A stretch of DNA of 64,000 bases from Borreliella garinii. GTDB lineage: Bacteria; Spirochaetota; Spirochaetia; Borreliales; Borreliaceae. Where the stretch lies: contig NZ_CP018744.1 of assembly GCF_001922545.1 (NCBI RefSeq), positions 1 to 64,000 on the forward strand, written 5' to 3'. Every line of letters begins with the position of its first letter. The stretch's first letter is position 1. Positions 9,801 to 19,195 of the stretch are shown piece by piece. The position numbers and the translations under genes are program-made. The notes beneath the pieces are model-generated. The model was not told where the DNA came from. It worked only from the letters and a program-made list of their open reading frames with translations, and did not search any database.

Positions 9801-10263
9801 TTCTATCGCCTTTAATATTGTGCTTTTTATTCTCTTTAGTATCCTCAACTAAAATATTAACTCTTCCTTCAAAAATAATACTTTCATCCTTAGTAAGTCC
9901 ATAAGTGAAATTTTCAAGATTGTCTGTAGTTTCAATTATTATTTTATATCTACCAGATCCAGCAAGTCCTTTTCCTTTAACAAAAAGCTCAGGATCTATT
10001 CCAAATTTTTTTAAAAGCAATTCTCGTATTTTTAAAACATCCATTTCTTTTAGGCCTTCTTGCAAGGCCCATTTTTTCAAATCTTCATCAGTCGAAAGCT
10101 CAAGTTCTCTTAAATAAGATCTTTGGCTTAAAGTTAGCTTACTTCTTTTTTTGGAATTTTTGTCATTTGAAGTCTGAGCAAAAATTATATTAGAAAAAGT
10201 AAAAAAAAATAACAATATTATAAAAGATTTTTTAAAAACATTCCCGTATAGGAATTCTCGCAT
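6814..10263 (-). CDS. lptD: LptD/OstA-like outer-membrane beta-barrel protein
   Basis: 1149 residues, longer than typical LptD. Signal peptide: basic start then SFIILLFFFTFSNIIFAQT with a plausible cut after FAQ. Residues 105-260 contain an OstA/LptA-like segment (NIKGDRIVLNKNSKKLYSIG; YYSIKASKIWVLPSGD), followed by GRVPVFYIPFFF, a signature of the LptD barrel entrance, and then about 850 residues of alternating strands forming the barrel. A charged low-complexity insert (KKIVKEKKTQKIKDLNK) lies near residue 615. LptD inserts LPS into the outer membrane in LPS-bearing bacteria; Borrelia lacks LPS, and work on the B31 homologue (BB0838) connects it with outer-membrane export of lipoproteins. 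Its start overlaps the uvrA end by 46 bases. Confidence 0.85.
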   Translation of the reverse strand: MREFLYGNVFKKSFIILLFFFTFSNIIFAQTSNDKNSKKRSKLTLSQRSYLRELELSTDEDLKKWALQEGLKEMDVLKIRELLLKKFGIDPELFVKGKGLAGSGRYKIIIETTDNLENFTYGLTKDESIIFEGRVNILVEDTKENKKHNIKGDRIVLNKNSKKLYSIGNVEYILDMDANEKLYFYGNEFFVDFDSQNFLLKDGILQKKMQKNQIDHILSFGGKALKKIDNDVTIVEQAFATTSKIPEPYYSIKASKIWVLPSGDFGFLHAIFYMGRVPVFYIPFFFRPGDSLFFNPSLSLNPRKGFSLFNTIYLFGNKSSSEDSSFLDFDFNSVYNSGKKPYIRNGYLTYFFAENLASSLSKDYVKLIFDIYANLGFYSGIDFDLSNTLGHFKTLEGNFGLGFTRNVYSYDGGYYPFNNRALKQSLFSFSNLNKGDIFGFEVPFRYLLKFKTEFLLRDALFSVFLEHYSDPYVNIDFRDRIESSTFFSLLNLDKDSVKEQTSISTFDWNLSSFYSRKFDDNSILDYKLNNLGLSFKLSGYENLYVKSPLEKPKEINDPTRKWFYLERIYVPYIDLNFQKDLYSNQWTFSADTKEMIMRPEIKNLEDKDNNKKIVKEKKTQKIKDLNKDLYIPPEPIILKSIDQFDSFFIRFGINPYLRNNVFFNNYGITSPKDFNYEIKNYLFDIKNKTDIKIHADFYNRLITFENLLYLNTIEYNPLNKDFKVEDKDKKSEHSIINQINLNLLPFIRYPLFSRSILKFENKSTLYSFNKKYDTDLKSLVAKNSSIFLSDPDTFYQYLIASLIYDYNYFNAELSGELKNSFEDIKASSELKLSLDFPYLLQEAGIGIKYYKKFKENAIKNPGISTVQSLLNPSEPQKPSSPYKNLEMSPALYYKIEPRYLNYFKFSFLAAYDPLINRVSELSFKLNVFDFQFLFAMKDDFEYNYDPLKGDFSKVGITTKLVPYSLDSRYKKEFHVLNLFDKKLSFTLGIDAGWKINLQKFTDNELWSALTFKFKYTEFLEIYFSTFSVNTKTFRYFKGYMDQIGLETVNIFTDLLKSFNFFNSQDRKNSLFKIKKFSSGFKFNFYDWKFVGEYNLEPDLLKGSDGIYSPIWRNNFTIYISWNFFAPVKASFENNKDTNYELIINRKTKK

Positions 10264-13070
10264 TTTGCAACCTCTTCAGGAACACCAGAAACAACGACAT
10301 TCCCCCCTGCCAATCCACCATCGGGACCCAAATCTATTATATAATCTGCTTGTTTAATTACATCTAAATTATGCTCTATGAGTACAACTGTATTACCATT
10401 AGAAACTAACCGCTGCAAAACTTCTAACAACTTCTTTATGTCATCAAAATGCAATCCGGTTGTTGGTTCATCGACAATGTAAAAGGTTTTACCTGTGCTC
10501 TTCTTACTTAGCTCAAAAGCCAACTTAATACGTTGAGCTTCGCCTCCTGATAAAGTTGTTGCAGATTGTCCCAATTTGATGTATTCAAGCCCAACTTCAA
10601 TTAAAAATTTCAAATAATGACTAACTTTGGGAACATTCTCGAAAAAATTTTTAGCTTCAAATACACTCATCTCTAAAACATCATGTATATTTTTTCCTTT
10701 ATACCTAACCTCTAAAGTTTCTTCATTAAATTTTTTACCCTTGCACAAATCACAAGGAACAAAAACATCTGGTAAAAAATGCATTTGAATGTTGAGATAC
10801 CCATCTCCCTGACATTTCTCACATCTTCCGCCTTTAACATTAAAAGAAAATCTACCGGCTTTAAAACCCCTTGACTTTGCGTCTGGAAGCTTAGCAAAAA
10901 GCTCTCTAATTTCTGTAAAAAATCCAACATAAGTTGCTGGGTTTGATCTTGAAGTTCTTCCTATTGGTTTTTGATTTATTTGAATAATTTTATCTATTTT
11001 TTCGTATCCAATAATGTCTTTAAACCCATCACAATACTTTTCATTAAGCTTTAATCTGCTATCAAGAGCTGGATATAACACTTCGTTGAGCAAAGTACTT
11101 TTTCCACTACCAGAAACACCTGTTATTACAGTAAAAACTCCCAAAGGGATACTTACATCTATATTTTTAAGATTGTTTTTATTGGAGCCTAAAAGCAAAA
11201 TTTCTCCCTTATCTGCTTTTCTTCTAGAGCTTGGAACATCTATTTTAAACTTGCCACTCAAATATTGACCAGTTAAACTATTTTTGCTATTTAAAATATC
11301 AATTAAGGCTCCCTTTGCAACTATTTCTCCCCCAAGAATTCCAGCACCAGGACCCATATCAATAATATAGTCTGCAGTACGCAAAGTTTGCTCATCGTGC
11401 TCAACAACAATTACAGTATTGCCAAGATTTTTAAGATTAACAAGAGTAGAGATTAATTTTTCGTTATCTCTTTGATGAAGACCAATACTTGGCTCATCAA
11501 GAACATAAATAACGCCTGAAAGTGCTGATCCTATTTGAGTAGCAAGCCTAATACGCTGAGCCTCGCCCCCAGATAGACTGCCCGATATTCTATTTAAATA
11601 CAAATAAGAAAGACCAACATCAATTAAAAATTTAAGCCTACTTTTAATTTCCTTTAAAATTTCTTTAGATATTTTTTCATCCACCGCATCAAGCTGTAAG
11701 TTTTCAAAAAACATATAAGAATTAAATACAGATAAATTGCTAAGATCTTGAATATCTCTCCCATTGATTTTCACAGCTAAAGCTCCAACGCATAACCGCT
11801 TACCCTTGCATGAATTACAGATTTTTTTAGACATCAAATTTTCGTAAAAAATTTTAGTACTCTCTGATTCTGTTGCAAGATATCGTCTTTTTAAAAGAGG
11901 TAAAAGCCCTTCAAACTTTTTGGAATAATGAAATCCTCCATCCATCTCCTTTGCTTCCATTTCTTTGGACTGGTAAATAAAATCTATTTTTTCATTTGAG
12001 CCGTATAGAATCTGTTTAAGAACTTTGTTTGGAATGTCTTTTACAGGAGTATTTAATTCAAAATTATAATGCTTAGCAAGTCCTTTAAAAATAGCCACAG
12101 ACCAAGATGAGCTCGTTTTAAAAGTAATAAAAGCATCATCATTAAAAGAAAGACTTGTATCAGGACAAATACTCTCAAAATCAAACTCAAGTGTAACACC
12201 AAGACCAGAGCACTCACTGCAAGCACCAAATGGACTATTAAATGAAAAAAGCCTGGGCTCTATAAAAGGAAGCGAAAATCCACATAAAGGACAACTATTA
12301 TGCTCTGTAAAAAGCTTATCTATTTTTTCTAAATCATTCTCAATCTCTACCCGTAAATATCCATTAGAAACAGCAAGAGAAGTTTCAATAGATTCTGCGA
12401 GTCTAACTCGAACATTATTACCAAGCTTGATTCTATCAACTATAATTTCAATGGTATGTTTTTTATTTTTATGTAAATTTAAATTAAGTGCATCTTCTAT
12501 TAAATAATCTTCAGAATTTATTCTGACTCTATTGAACCCTTGATTTAATATTTTTTCTAAAACCTTTTTGTGAGAACCTTTAGAACCTCTTACAATTGGC
12601 GCAAAAAGTATAACTTTAGATCCTTCGGCATAACTTAAAATAGTATTAACTATTTTATCTAAAGATTGCTCTTCTATTAATCTACCATCATTTGGACAGT
12701 ATGCTTTACCTATCTTAGCAAAGATTAGCCTATAATAATCATAAATCTCGGTAATTGTTCCAACAGTAGAGCGAGGATTATTACTTATTGTTCTCTGTTC
12801 AATAGCTATAGAAGGAGAAAGCCCATCTATATAATCAACATTGGGTTTTTTCATTATACCCAAAAATTGCCTTGCATAAGCTGAAACGGACTCCATATAC
12901 CTTCTTTGCCCTTCTGCAAAAATAGTATCAAAAGCTAGAGAAGATTTACCAGAGCCGCTCTTGCCAGATATTACAACTAAACCATCTTTTGGAATATCTA
13001 TATCAATATTTTTCAAATTATGTTCTTTTGCTCCCCTGACGATAATTTTTTTTTCCAAATTTTTTATCAA
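10218..13070 (-). CDS. uvrA: Excinuclease ABC subunit A
   Basis: 950 residues, full length. Damage-recognition ATPase of nucleotide-excision repair. Two ABC modules: Walker A GKSGSGKSSL near residue 35 and GVSGSGKSTL near 650; ABC signatures SGSLSGGEAQRIRLA and TTLSGGEAQRIKLA; Walker B segments VIYVLDEPS and FYIVDEPT. Zinc motifs are visible as CPLCGF...CSECSG and CEKCQG...CDLCKG. The start is TTG at 13070, preceded by GAGAGGTG at good spacing. It lies 16 bases after uvrB and forms an operon with it. Confidence 0.97.
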   Translation of the reverse strand: MIKNLEKKIIVRGAKEHNLKNIDIDIPKDGLVVISGKSGSGKSSLAFDTIFAEGQRRYMESVSAYARQFLGIMKKPNVDYIDGLSPSIAIEQRTISNNPRSTVGTITEIYDYYRLIFAKIGKAYCPNDGRLIEEQSLDKIVNTILSYAEGSKVILFAPIVRGSKGSHKKVLEKILNQGFNRVRINSEDYLIEDALNLNLHKNKKHTIEIIVDRIKLGNNVRVRLAESIETSLAVSNGYLRVEIENDLEKIDKLFTEHNSCPLCGFSLPFIEPRLFSFNSPFGACSECSGLGVTLEFDFESICPDTSLSFNDDAFITFKTSSSWSVAIFKGLAKHYNFELNTPVKDIPNKVLKQILYGSNEKIDFIYQSKEMEAKEMDGGFHYSKKFEGLLPLLKRRYLATESESTKIFYENLMSKKICNSCKGKRLCVGALAVKINGRDIQDLSNLSVFNSYMFFENLQLDAVDEKISKEILKEIKSRLKFLIDVGLSYLYLNRISGSLSGGEAQRIRLATQIGSALSGVIYVLDEPSIGLHQRDNEKLISTLVNLKNLGNTVIVVEHDEQTLRTADYIIDMGPGAGILGGEIVAKGALIDILNSKNSLTGQYLSGKFKIDVPSSRRKADKGEILLLGSNKNNLKNIDVSIPLGVFTVITGVSGSGKSTLLNEVLYPALDSRLKLNEKYCDGFKDIIGYEKIDKIIQINQKPIGRTSRSNPATYVGFFTEIRELFAKLPDAKSRGFKAGRFSFNVKGGRCEKCQGDGYLNIQMHFLPDVFVPCDLCKGKKFNEETLEVRYKGKNIHDVLEMSVFEAKNFFENVPKVSHYLKFLIEVGLEYIKLGQSATTLSGGEAQRIKLAFELSKKSTGKTFYIVDEPTTGLHFDDIKKLLEVLQRLVSNGNTVVLIEHNLDVIKQADYIIDLGPDGGLAGGNVVVSGVPEEVAKCENSYTGMFLKNLL

Positions 13071-13086
13071 AGATTACACCTCTCTT

Positions 13087-15081
13087 TTATTTATTACGAG
13101 CCACACCAATTTTGCTACTAAGCTCTTTTATTTTATCTCTTAAAACAATTGCATCTTCAAACCTTTCATCATTAACAGCTTCTTCTAGTTCAAATTTAAG
13201 CTTATTAATAAGCTTTTTTTTAGACAATCTCTCGCCTGAAATAATTTTTTCAAGGTCATAGTTAATATTTTTATTTTTATTATTAAGTTCTTTTTCTAAA
13301 ATATTTTGAATTTTCTTAACAATTGTCTTAGGAGTAATATTATTTTTTTTATTATAATCAATCTGAATTTGGCGTCTTCTATTAGTTTCCTCAATTGCCT
13401 CCTGCATAGCTACACTTATTCTGTCGTAATACATTATTACAAGTCCATTAGCATTTCTAGCAGCCCTACCAATTGTTTGTATTAATGAAGTAGTAGATCT
13501 TAAAAACCCCACTTTATCAGCATCTAATATTGCAACAAGAGATACTTCTGGAATATCTAAGCCCTCTCTAAGTAAGTTAATGCCAACAATAACATCAATT
13601 TCAGATTTTCTAAGCAACGAAATAACCTCTACTCTTTCAAGAGTGTCAAGCTCTGAATGTAAATATTTTGCCCTTACACCAAGACTTACCAAATATTCAG
13701 TCAAATCTTCAGACATTTTCTTTGTCAAAGTAGTAATTAAAACCCGTTCTTTAAGAGCTACTCTTTTTTGAATCTCGCTATAAAGATCTTCCATTTGACC
13801 ATCAGAATGCCTGGTAATAATCTCTGGATCAACAAGACCTGTGGGACGAATTATTTGATCAACAACCACGCTACTCTTCAAATTCTCTTCAAGACCTGGA
13901 GTTGCAGATACAAACACAACCTGATTAATTAATGCGTCAAATTCATCATATTTAAGAGGCCTGTTTTCAAGCGCTGCAGGAAGTCTGAATCCAAAGTTAA
14001 CAAGATTTAATTTTCTAGAATAATCTCCATTATACATCCCCCTAAATTGCGGCAATGTAACATGAGATTCGTCTACAAACAATAAGTAATCTTTCGGAAA
14101 AAAATCAAAAAGACAATAAGGTCTTCCCATTTCACTTCCACTCAAATATTTAGAATAATTTTCAATGCCCGAACAAAATCCTGTCTCTCTAAGCATTTCC
14201 AAATCATACTCTACCCTCTGCTTAAGCCTCTCAGCTTCTACAAGCTTGCCATTATCTTTAAAATATTGACATTGAAGATTTAAATCATAAGATATTTTAG
14301 GTATCGCTTCTAATACGTTTTTATAAGGAATTACAAAATAAGATTTAGCAAAAAGAGTAAAACTATTTGTGGTTCCTAAATTTTTTTTAGAAAATGAACT
14401 AATCCTATATATTTCAACAATTTCATCAAAATCTAAACAAATTCGATAAGCAAACTCTCCGTGCTCACTGCTAGGCCAAATTTCAATAATATTTCCTTTG
14501 ATTGAAAATTTATCTCTCTCTAGATTCATTAAAGTTCTCTCATAATAAAGTTCTACAAAAATATCTGATATTTCTTTAATAGAAATTTTTTGACCTACAA
14601 AAAATTCTCGTGCTGATTTTTTGAAAAAATCTGGAGATCCAAGAGCATAAATTGAAGATACAGTGGCAACAACAATGACATCTCGCCTTTTGACAAGAGA
14701 CGTTACAGTCCTTATTCGCTTGATTTCTATCTCAGTATTAATAGTAGCTTCTTTTTCAATAAATAAATCTTTTGAAGGCACATAGGATTCTGGCTGATAA
14801 TAATCATAATAAGAAACAAAATATTCAACAGCATTGTTTGGGAAAAAATCTTTAAATTCTCTATAAAGTTGCGCTGCCAATGTTTTATTATGACTGACAA
14901 CCAAAGCGGGCCTGTTTAGATCTTTAATTATATTTGCAATTGTAAAAGTCTTTCCACTTCCTGTAACACCTTTTAATGTTTGATACTTATTCCCAAGCAA
15001 AATAGAATTTTCAATCTCTTTTATTGCTTTAGGTTGATCACCAGCAGGAAGATATTCTGAATTCAAAAAAAAATCCATCAT
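13087..15081 (-). CDS. uvrB: Excinuclease ABC subunit B
   Basis: About 664 residues. Helicase-like partner of UvrA that verifies damage and recruits UvrC. Walker [11 protein letters not shown] is near residue 40, the beta-hairpin [10 protein letters not shown] near 90, DESHVTLPQ is the Walker B region, and helicase motifs follow ([31 protein letters not shown]). The C-terminal UVR motif ([20 protein letters not shown]) that contacts UvrC is present. ATG codons at 15081 and 15078 are both possible; neither has a strong Shine-Dalgarno site. A run of nine T lies just after the start (codons 3-5). Confidence 0.96.
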   Translation of the reverse strand: MMDFFLNSEYLPAGDQPKAIKEIENSILLGNKYQTLKGVTGSGKTFTIANIIKDLNRPALVVSHNKTLAAQLYREFKDFFPNNAVEYFVSYYDYYQPESYVPSKDLFIEKEATINTEIEIKRIRTVTSLVKRRDVIVVATVSSIYALGSPDFFKKSAREFFVGQKISIKEISDIFVELYYERTLMNLERDKFSIKGNIIEIWPSSEHGEFAYRICLDFDEIVEIYRISSFSKKNLGTTNSFTLFAKSYFVIPYKNVLEAIPKISYDLNLQCQYFKDNGKLVEAERLKQRVEYDLEMLRETGFCSGIENYSKYLSGSEMGRPYCLFDFFPKDYLLFVDESHVTLPQFRGMYNGDYSRKLNLVNFGFRLPAALENRPLKYDEFDALINQVVFVSATPGLEENLKSSVVVDQIIRPTGLVDPEIITRHSDGQMEDLYSEIQKRVALKERVLITTLTKKMSEDLTEYLVSLGVRAKYLHSELDTLERVEVISLLRKSEIDVIVGINLLREGLDIPEVSLVAILDADKVGFLRSTTSLIQTIGRAARNANGLVIMYYDRISVAMQEAIEETNRRRQIQIDYNKKNNITPKTIVKKIQNILEKELNNKNKNINYDLEKIISGERLSKKKLINKLKFELEEAVNDERFEDAIVLRDKIKELSSKIGVARNK

Positions 15082-15116
15082 TAATTTAACGACCAAAATT
15101 TAATATACATTCTTAT

Positions 15117-15145
15117 AAATTATCTAATAATAAATACTATATCAA
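15117..15145 (-). promoter_or_regulatory. Candidate promoter of uvrB-uvrA-lptD
   Basis: Minus strand: TTGATA (15145-15140), 17-base spacer, TAATTT (15122-15117). It lies 36 bases before the uvrB ATG at 15081. The -10 is weak and the region 15097-15229 is so AT-rich that other TATAAT-like boxes exist on both strands, so this is tentative. Confidence 0.3.
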
Positions 15146-15194
15146 GTATATAATTCATTATAAATCAATATAATTTAATTAATCTTTGTTTAAG

Positions 15195-15219
15195 TAAAAT
15201 AAAATAAAATAAAATAAAA
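15195..15219 (+). repeat. Five tandem TAAAA units before the pgm ribosome-binding site
   Basis: Five perfect TAAAA units run directly into GGAATAG and the ATG at 15230. The last A bases join GG to form the Shine-Dalgarno core AAAAGGAA. Such a short repeat can gain or lose units by slippage; the effect would be on leader length or promoter spacing, not on the reading frame. Confidence 0.7.
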
Positions 15220-15229
15220 GGAATAGTTA

Positions 15230-16939
15230 ATGCAACAAGTCACAGCCAAAAGAAAACTAAAAAATTACATTCTTCTTGAAGAAGATACATATTTTAAAGA
15301 AGAAGCAATAAAAATTCAAAAAACAAATAATGAGACAGAAATTCTAAACAGATTTTATAAAGATCTAGAATTTGGCACTGCTGGAATGAGAGGGATCATT
15401 GGGGCTGGAACATGCTACATAAACACTTATAATGTAAAAAAAATAAGCCAAGGAATATGCAACTATGTACTTAAAATAAATAAAAACCCCAAAGTTGCAA
15501 TAAGTTATGATTCAAGACATTTTTCAAAAGAATTTGCTTACAATACTGCTCAAATTTTTGCCTCAAATAATTTTGAAACATATATATATAAAAGCTTAAG
15601 ACCCACTCCCCAGCTATCTTATACAATAAGAAAATTTGATTGTGATGTTGGTGTTATGATAACAGCAAGTCATAATTCAAAAGAATACAATGGCTATAAA
15701 GCATACTGGAAAGGTGGAATACAAATAATGCCACCTCATGACACACTAATAACCAATGAAATTAAAAAAGTAAAAAACATAATAAATAAAATTACCATAA
15801 AAGAAGGTATTGAAAAAAAGATTATCAAGGAACTAAATAATGAGATAGATAAAGAGTACGTACAAACAATAAACAAAGAATTCCCTGATTTTGAGAAGAA
15901 TAGCAAAAAAACAAACTTAAAAGTAGCCTACACAGCACTACATGGTACTGGTGGAACCATAATAAAAAAACTCTTTACAAATAGCAAAATACAGCTTTTT
16001 TTAGAAAAAAGCGAAATAGTGCCAAACCCGGAATTTCCAACAATAACCTATCCTAATCCAGAAAAAAAAACATCAATGCTTAAAGTAATAGAGCTTGCGA
16101 AAAAAGAAGATTGTGACATTGCCCTTGCAACAGATCCAGATGCTGACAGGATAGGAGTTGCATTTAAAGATCAAAACGAATGGATATTTTTAAACGGAAA
16201 TCAAATATCATGCATTTTAATGAACTATATACTCTCAAAAGAAATAAATCCTAAAAATACATTTGTAATATCATCGTTTGTAACAACACAAATGTTAGAA
16301 AAAATTGCAAAAAAATATGGTTCTCAAATTTTTAGAACTTACACAGGATTTAAATGGATAGGAAGCTTAATTGATGAAATGGAAAAAAATGAACCGAATA
16401 AAAAATTTGCTTTTGCATGCGAAGAGAGTCATGGATATCTAATAGGAAAAAAAGTTAGAGATAAGGACGCATTTTCAGCCATAAAAGGGATTTGTTCTTT
16501 AGCACTTGATTTAAAAGCTAAGCAACAAACAATTAAGAATTATCTTGAAAAGATATACAAAGAATTTGGGTATTATGAAGAACTTAATATAGAAAAAAAC
16601 TTTGAGGGGGCTAATGGAGAAATTCAAAGAGAAGCACTAATGTCAAAGCTAAGAAAAGAACAAAAAATGCAATTCGCAGGAATCAAAATAATTGAAAAAT
16701 TAGACTATAAAACTCTTAAAAAGATTAACTTCAAAAAAGAAATTTCAGAAATAAAAGAATATAAATATCCCATAAACGCAATAAAATTTATACTTGAAAA
16801 CGAAATTGTAATAACCGTAAGACCCTCTGGAACAGAGCCAAAAATTAAATTTTACATATCTGTAAAGCTTGAGTATAAGGAAAAACATAAAATATTTGGT
16901 ATAATAAATGCAATAAAGATGGAGATAAAAAAATATTAA
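15230..16939 (+). CDS. Phosphoglucomutase/phosphomannomutase
   Basis: 569 residues, the long PGM/PMM2-like type of alpha-D-phosphohexomutase. Moves phosphate between C1 and C6 of hexoses through a phosphoserine intermediate, linking glycolysis to sugar-nucleotide or glycolipid synthesis. Motifs in order: GTAGMRG near residue 48, active-site serine loop TASHNSKEYNG near 143, metal-binding DPDADRIG near 304, sugar-binding CEESHGYLIG near 403 and phosphate-binding RPSGTEPKIKFY near the end. Shine-Dalgarno AAGGAA sits eight bases before the ATG. First gene of a plus-strand operon with the Clp ATPase, ileS and a lipoprotein. Whether glucose or mannose is preferred cannot be read from sequence. Confidence 0.93.
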   Translation: MQQVTAKRKLKNYILLEEDTYFKEEAIKIQKTNNETEILNRFYKDLEFGTAGMRGIIGAGTCYINTYNVKKISQGICNYVLKINKNPKVAISYDSRHFSKEFAYNTAQIFASNNFETYIYKSLRPTPQLSYTIRKFDCDVGVMITASHNSKEYNGYKAYWKGGIQIMPPHDTLITNEIKKVKNIINKITIKEGIEKKIIKELNNEIDKEYVQTINKEFPDFEKNSKKTNLKVAYTALHGTGGTIIKKLFTNSKIQLFLEKSEIVPNPEFPTITYPNPEKKTSMLKVIELAKKEDCDIALATDPDADRIGVAFKDQNEWIFLNGNQISCILMNYILSKEINPKNTFVISSFVTTQMLEKIAKKYGSQIFRTYTGFKWIGSLIDEMEKNEPNKKFAFACEESHGYLIGKKVRDKDAFSAIKGICSLALDLKAKQQTIKNYLEKIYKEFGYYEELNIEKNFEGANGEIQREALMSKLRKEQKMQFAGIKIIEKLDYKTLKKINFKKEISEIKEYKYPINAIKFILENEIVITVRPSGTEPKIKFYISVKLEYKEKHKIFGIINAIKMEIKKY

Positions 16940-19181
16940 CATAACAGAAAATTTAATAAATTTGGTAGAAATAGATTCAAAAGAAATTGCAAGAAAAAAT
17001 AAAAATAAAGAAGTTTCAATTTGGCACCTATTAATGTCTATAATTACCACTCCTAAAAAATCTGAAATAAAATTTATAGATACAAAAACTCTAAAAAGCA
17101 TTAAACAGGAAGCTATATGCGAAATAGATAAATTAGAGAAAATTTTAATAGAAAAAAATGAGATAATTATTCCAAAAATCAATAAAGAAATCTTTACTCT
17201 CATAAAAGAAGCTAAAAAGGAATTTAAATCTAAACCCTTAATAGGATCAAAAGAAATTTTTTATCAAATATTGAAAAATAAAAAACTTCTAAAAAAGTAC
17301 AAACTAAGTAAATCTAGCTTCGACTTTAAAGATCAAAATATATTAGAATACATGGAAAAAAATAAAATAAGATTAATTGAAACCTACAAAGAATTTGATG
17401 AAGAAATACGACTTGAAAATGAACAATTTGAAATTGGAAAGTATGTCAAAAATTTAACAGCACTTGCAAAAAATAAAAAATTAGATCCTTTGATTGGAAG
17501 AGAAGTAGAGATTAAAGCTCTTACCAATATACTCTTGAGAAGAAATAAAAATAGCGCAATACTAATAGGTGAGCCTGGCGTAGGAAAAACAGCAATAGTT
17601 GAAGGACTTGCATCAAGCATAGTACAAAAAAAAATAAGTAGCAAACTACAAGACAAAACAATTTTAATGCTTAAAGTTTCAAACTTGGTATCGGGAACAA
17701 AATATAGAGGTGAGTTTGAAGACCGTTTAAATAATATAATTAAGTATATTGAAAAAAATAAAAACACAATAATATTTATTGATGAAATACACACTTTAAT
17801 AGGAGCTGGAAACTCCGAAGGAGCTCTTGATGCATCAAATATATTAAAGCCATCACTTTCTAGGGCTGAAATACAAATTATTGGAGCAACTACTTATAAT
17901 GAATACCGAAAATATATTTCAAAAGACAAAGCATTCGCCAGAAGATTTCAAACAATTACTGTAAGAGAGCCTGATGAAAAAGATACGCTAAAAATAATCA
18001 AAAATATTGCAAAAAATTTCGAAGACTATCATGGAGTGATCTATGAAAAAAGCGCGCTTATAAATATAGTAAAACTTTCATCCAAATATCTAATAAATAA
18101 AAGATTTCCAGATAAAGCAATAGATCTAATAGACATTGCCGGCGCAATTAAAAAGGAAGAACCTACAAAAGACAATATCGTAACATCGGATGATATACAA
18201 AAAGCAATAAGTGAAATATTATCTATTAAAACAACAAATAACATAAAAGAAGAAATTTTAGAATTAAAAGAAGTAGAGAGCAAAATCAATCAAAAAGTAA
18301 TAGGACAAAAACATGCAGTAAGCGAGCTTATCAAAGAAATTATTAAAGTCAAACTTGGACTAAATGACGATTCTAAGCCCTTAACTTCAATATTGCTAAT
18401 AGGGTCAAATGGATGTGGAAAAACCACTTTAACTGATGAACTATCTAAAAAATTTATTAAGGATCAAAATTCAGTATTAAAACTAGATATGTCAGATTAT
18501 AGAGAAGAAAATTCTATTTCAAAATTAATCGGCACAAATCCAGGATATGTGGGCTACTCTGATGGAGGCATTCTGACAAACAAATTAAAACATTCATTTG
18601 AAACTTTAATATTGCTTGAAAACATTGAAAATGCCCACGACTCCATATTAAACTTAATAAGTCAAATGCTTGAAAATGGAGAACTTATTGATAGCAAAGA
18701 AGATAAAATACTATTTAAAAATACAATTATAATAATGACTACAAATATTGGATCTAAAATGCTTCTTGGAGAGAAGAATATTGGATTCAATAAAAATCAA
18801 CAAAAAAGCACAGAAACAAAAAATATTAAAGAAGAAATAAAACAAGATCTTGAAAAAAGATTTAAGTTATCTCTTTTAGACAGAATTCAAAAAAAAATCA
18901 TCCTAAATGTCCTTACAAAGGACAATGTAGAAGAAATTTGTAAAAACTACTTAAATGCACTTAAAACAAAATTTTACTCTAAAGGAATTGAAATAGAAAT
19001 AAAAAAAGATATTGACAAATTCATAACTACAAAATACTATAAAAAAAATTCAGGAGCAAGAAGCGTAATTGCTGCAATAAAGGAAAAAATAGAAGAAGAT
19101 ATTATCACCAAAATAGCTGATAATCAAAACATAAATAAAATAACAATTTATTTAGAAGAAGAAAAAATAATAATAGAATAA
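16935..19181 (+). CDS. clpC: ClpA/ClpC-type AAA+ unfoldase
   Basis: About 748 residues; HSP100 ATPase that feeds proteins to ClpP. N-domain 1-150 is divergent. D1 is complete: [24 protein letters not shown]2 has Walker [10 protein letters not shown], but Walker B reads [11 protein letters not shown] instead of the usual LLLDEIEKAH, so both key acidic positions are changed; sensor 1 (TTNIGS) and sensor 2 (SGARS) remain. An IGF tripeptide after sensor 1 matches the ClpP-docking loop. The frame starts no later than TTG 16962, but conserved N-domain sequence ([12 protein letters not shown]) continues upstream. ATT at 16935, ten bases after GGAG and overlapping the pgm stop, is the best-supported start; ATA 16941 is also possible. 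Confidence 0.85.
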   Translation: MNITENLINLVEIDSKEIARKNKNKEVSIWHLLMSIITTPKKSEIKFIDTKTLKSIKQEAICEIDKLEKILIEKNEIIIPKINKEIFTLIKEAKKEFKSKPLIGSKEIFYQILKNKKLLKKYKLSKSSFDFKDQNILEYMEKNKIRLIETYKEFDEEIRLENEQFEIGKYVKNLTALAKNKKLDPLIGREVEIKALTNILLRRNKNSAILIGEPGVGKTAIVEGLASSIVQKKISSKLQDKTILMLKVSNLVSGTKYRGEFEDRLNNIIKYIEKNKNTIIFIDEIHTLIGAGNSEGALDASNILKPSLSRAEIQIIGATTYNEYRKYISKDKAFARRFQTITVREPDEKDTLKIIKNIAKNFEDYHGVIYEKSALINIVKLSSKYLINKRFPDKAIDLIDIAGAIKKEEPTKDNIVTSDDIQKAISEILSIKTTNNIKEEILELKEVESKINQKVIGQKHAVSELIKEIIKVKLGLNDDSKPLTSILLIGSNGCGKTTLTDELSKKFIKDQNSVLKLDMSDYREENSISKLIGTNPGYVGYSDGGILTNKLKHSFETLILLENIENAHDSILNLISQMLENGELIDSKEDKILFKNTIIIMTTNIGSKMLLGEKNIGFNKNQQKSTETKNIKEEIKQDLEKRFKLSLLDRIQKKIILNVLTKDNVEEICKNYLNALKTKFYSKGIEIEIKKDIDKFITTKYYKKNSGARSVIAAIKEKIEEDIITKIADNQNINKITIYLEEEKIIIE

Positions 19182-19195
19182 AGGAGAATTATAAT

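Noticed and set aside
15066-15073. Run of nine A/T at the start of uvrB as a phase-variation switch
   Set aside because: Homopolymers of this length are common in this AT-rich genome and the gene is intact here; no evidence for switching.
16745-17203. Minus-strand open frame of 152 codons across the pgm/clp junction
   Set aside because: Antisense to two clear genes; its Phe/Tyr-rich product is the usual shadow of Lys-rich A-rich coding strands.
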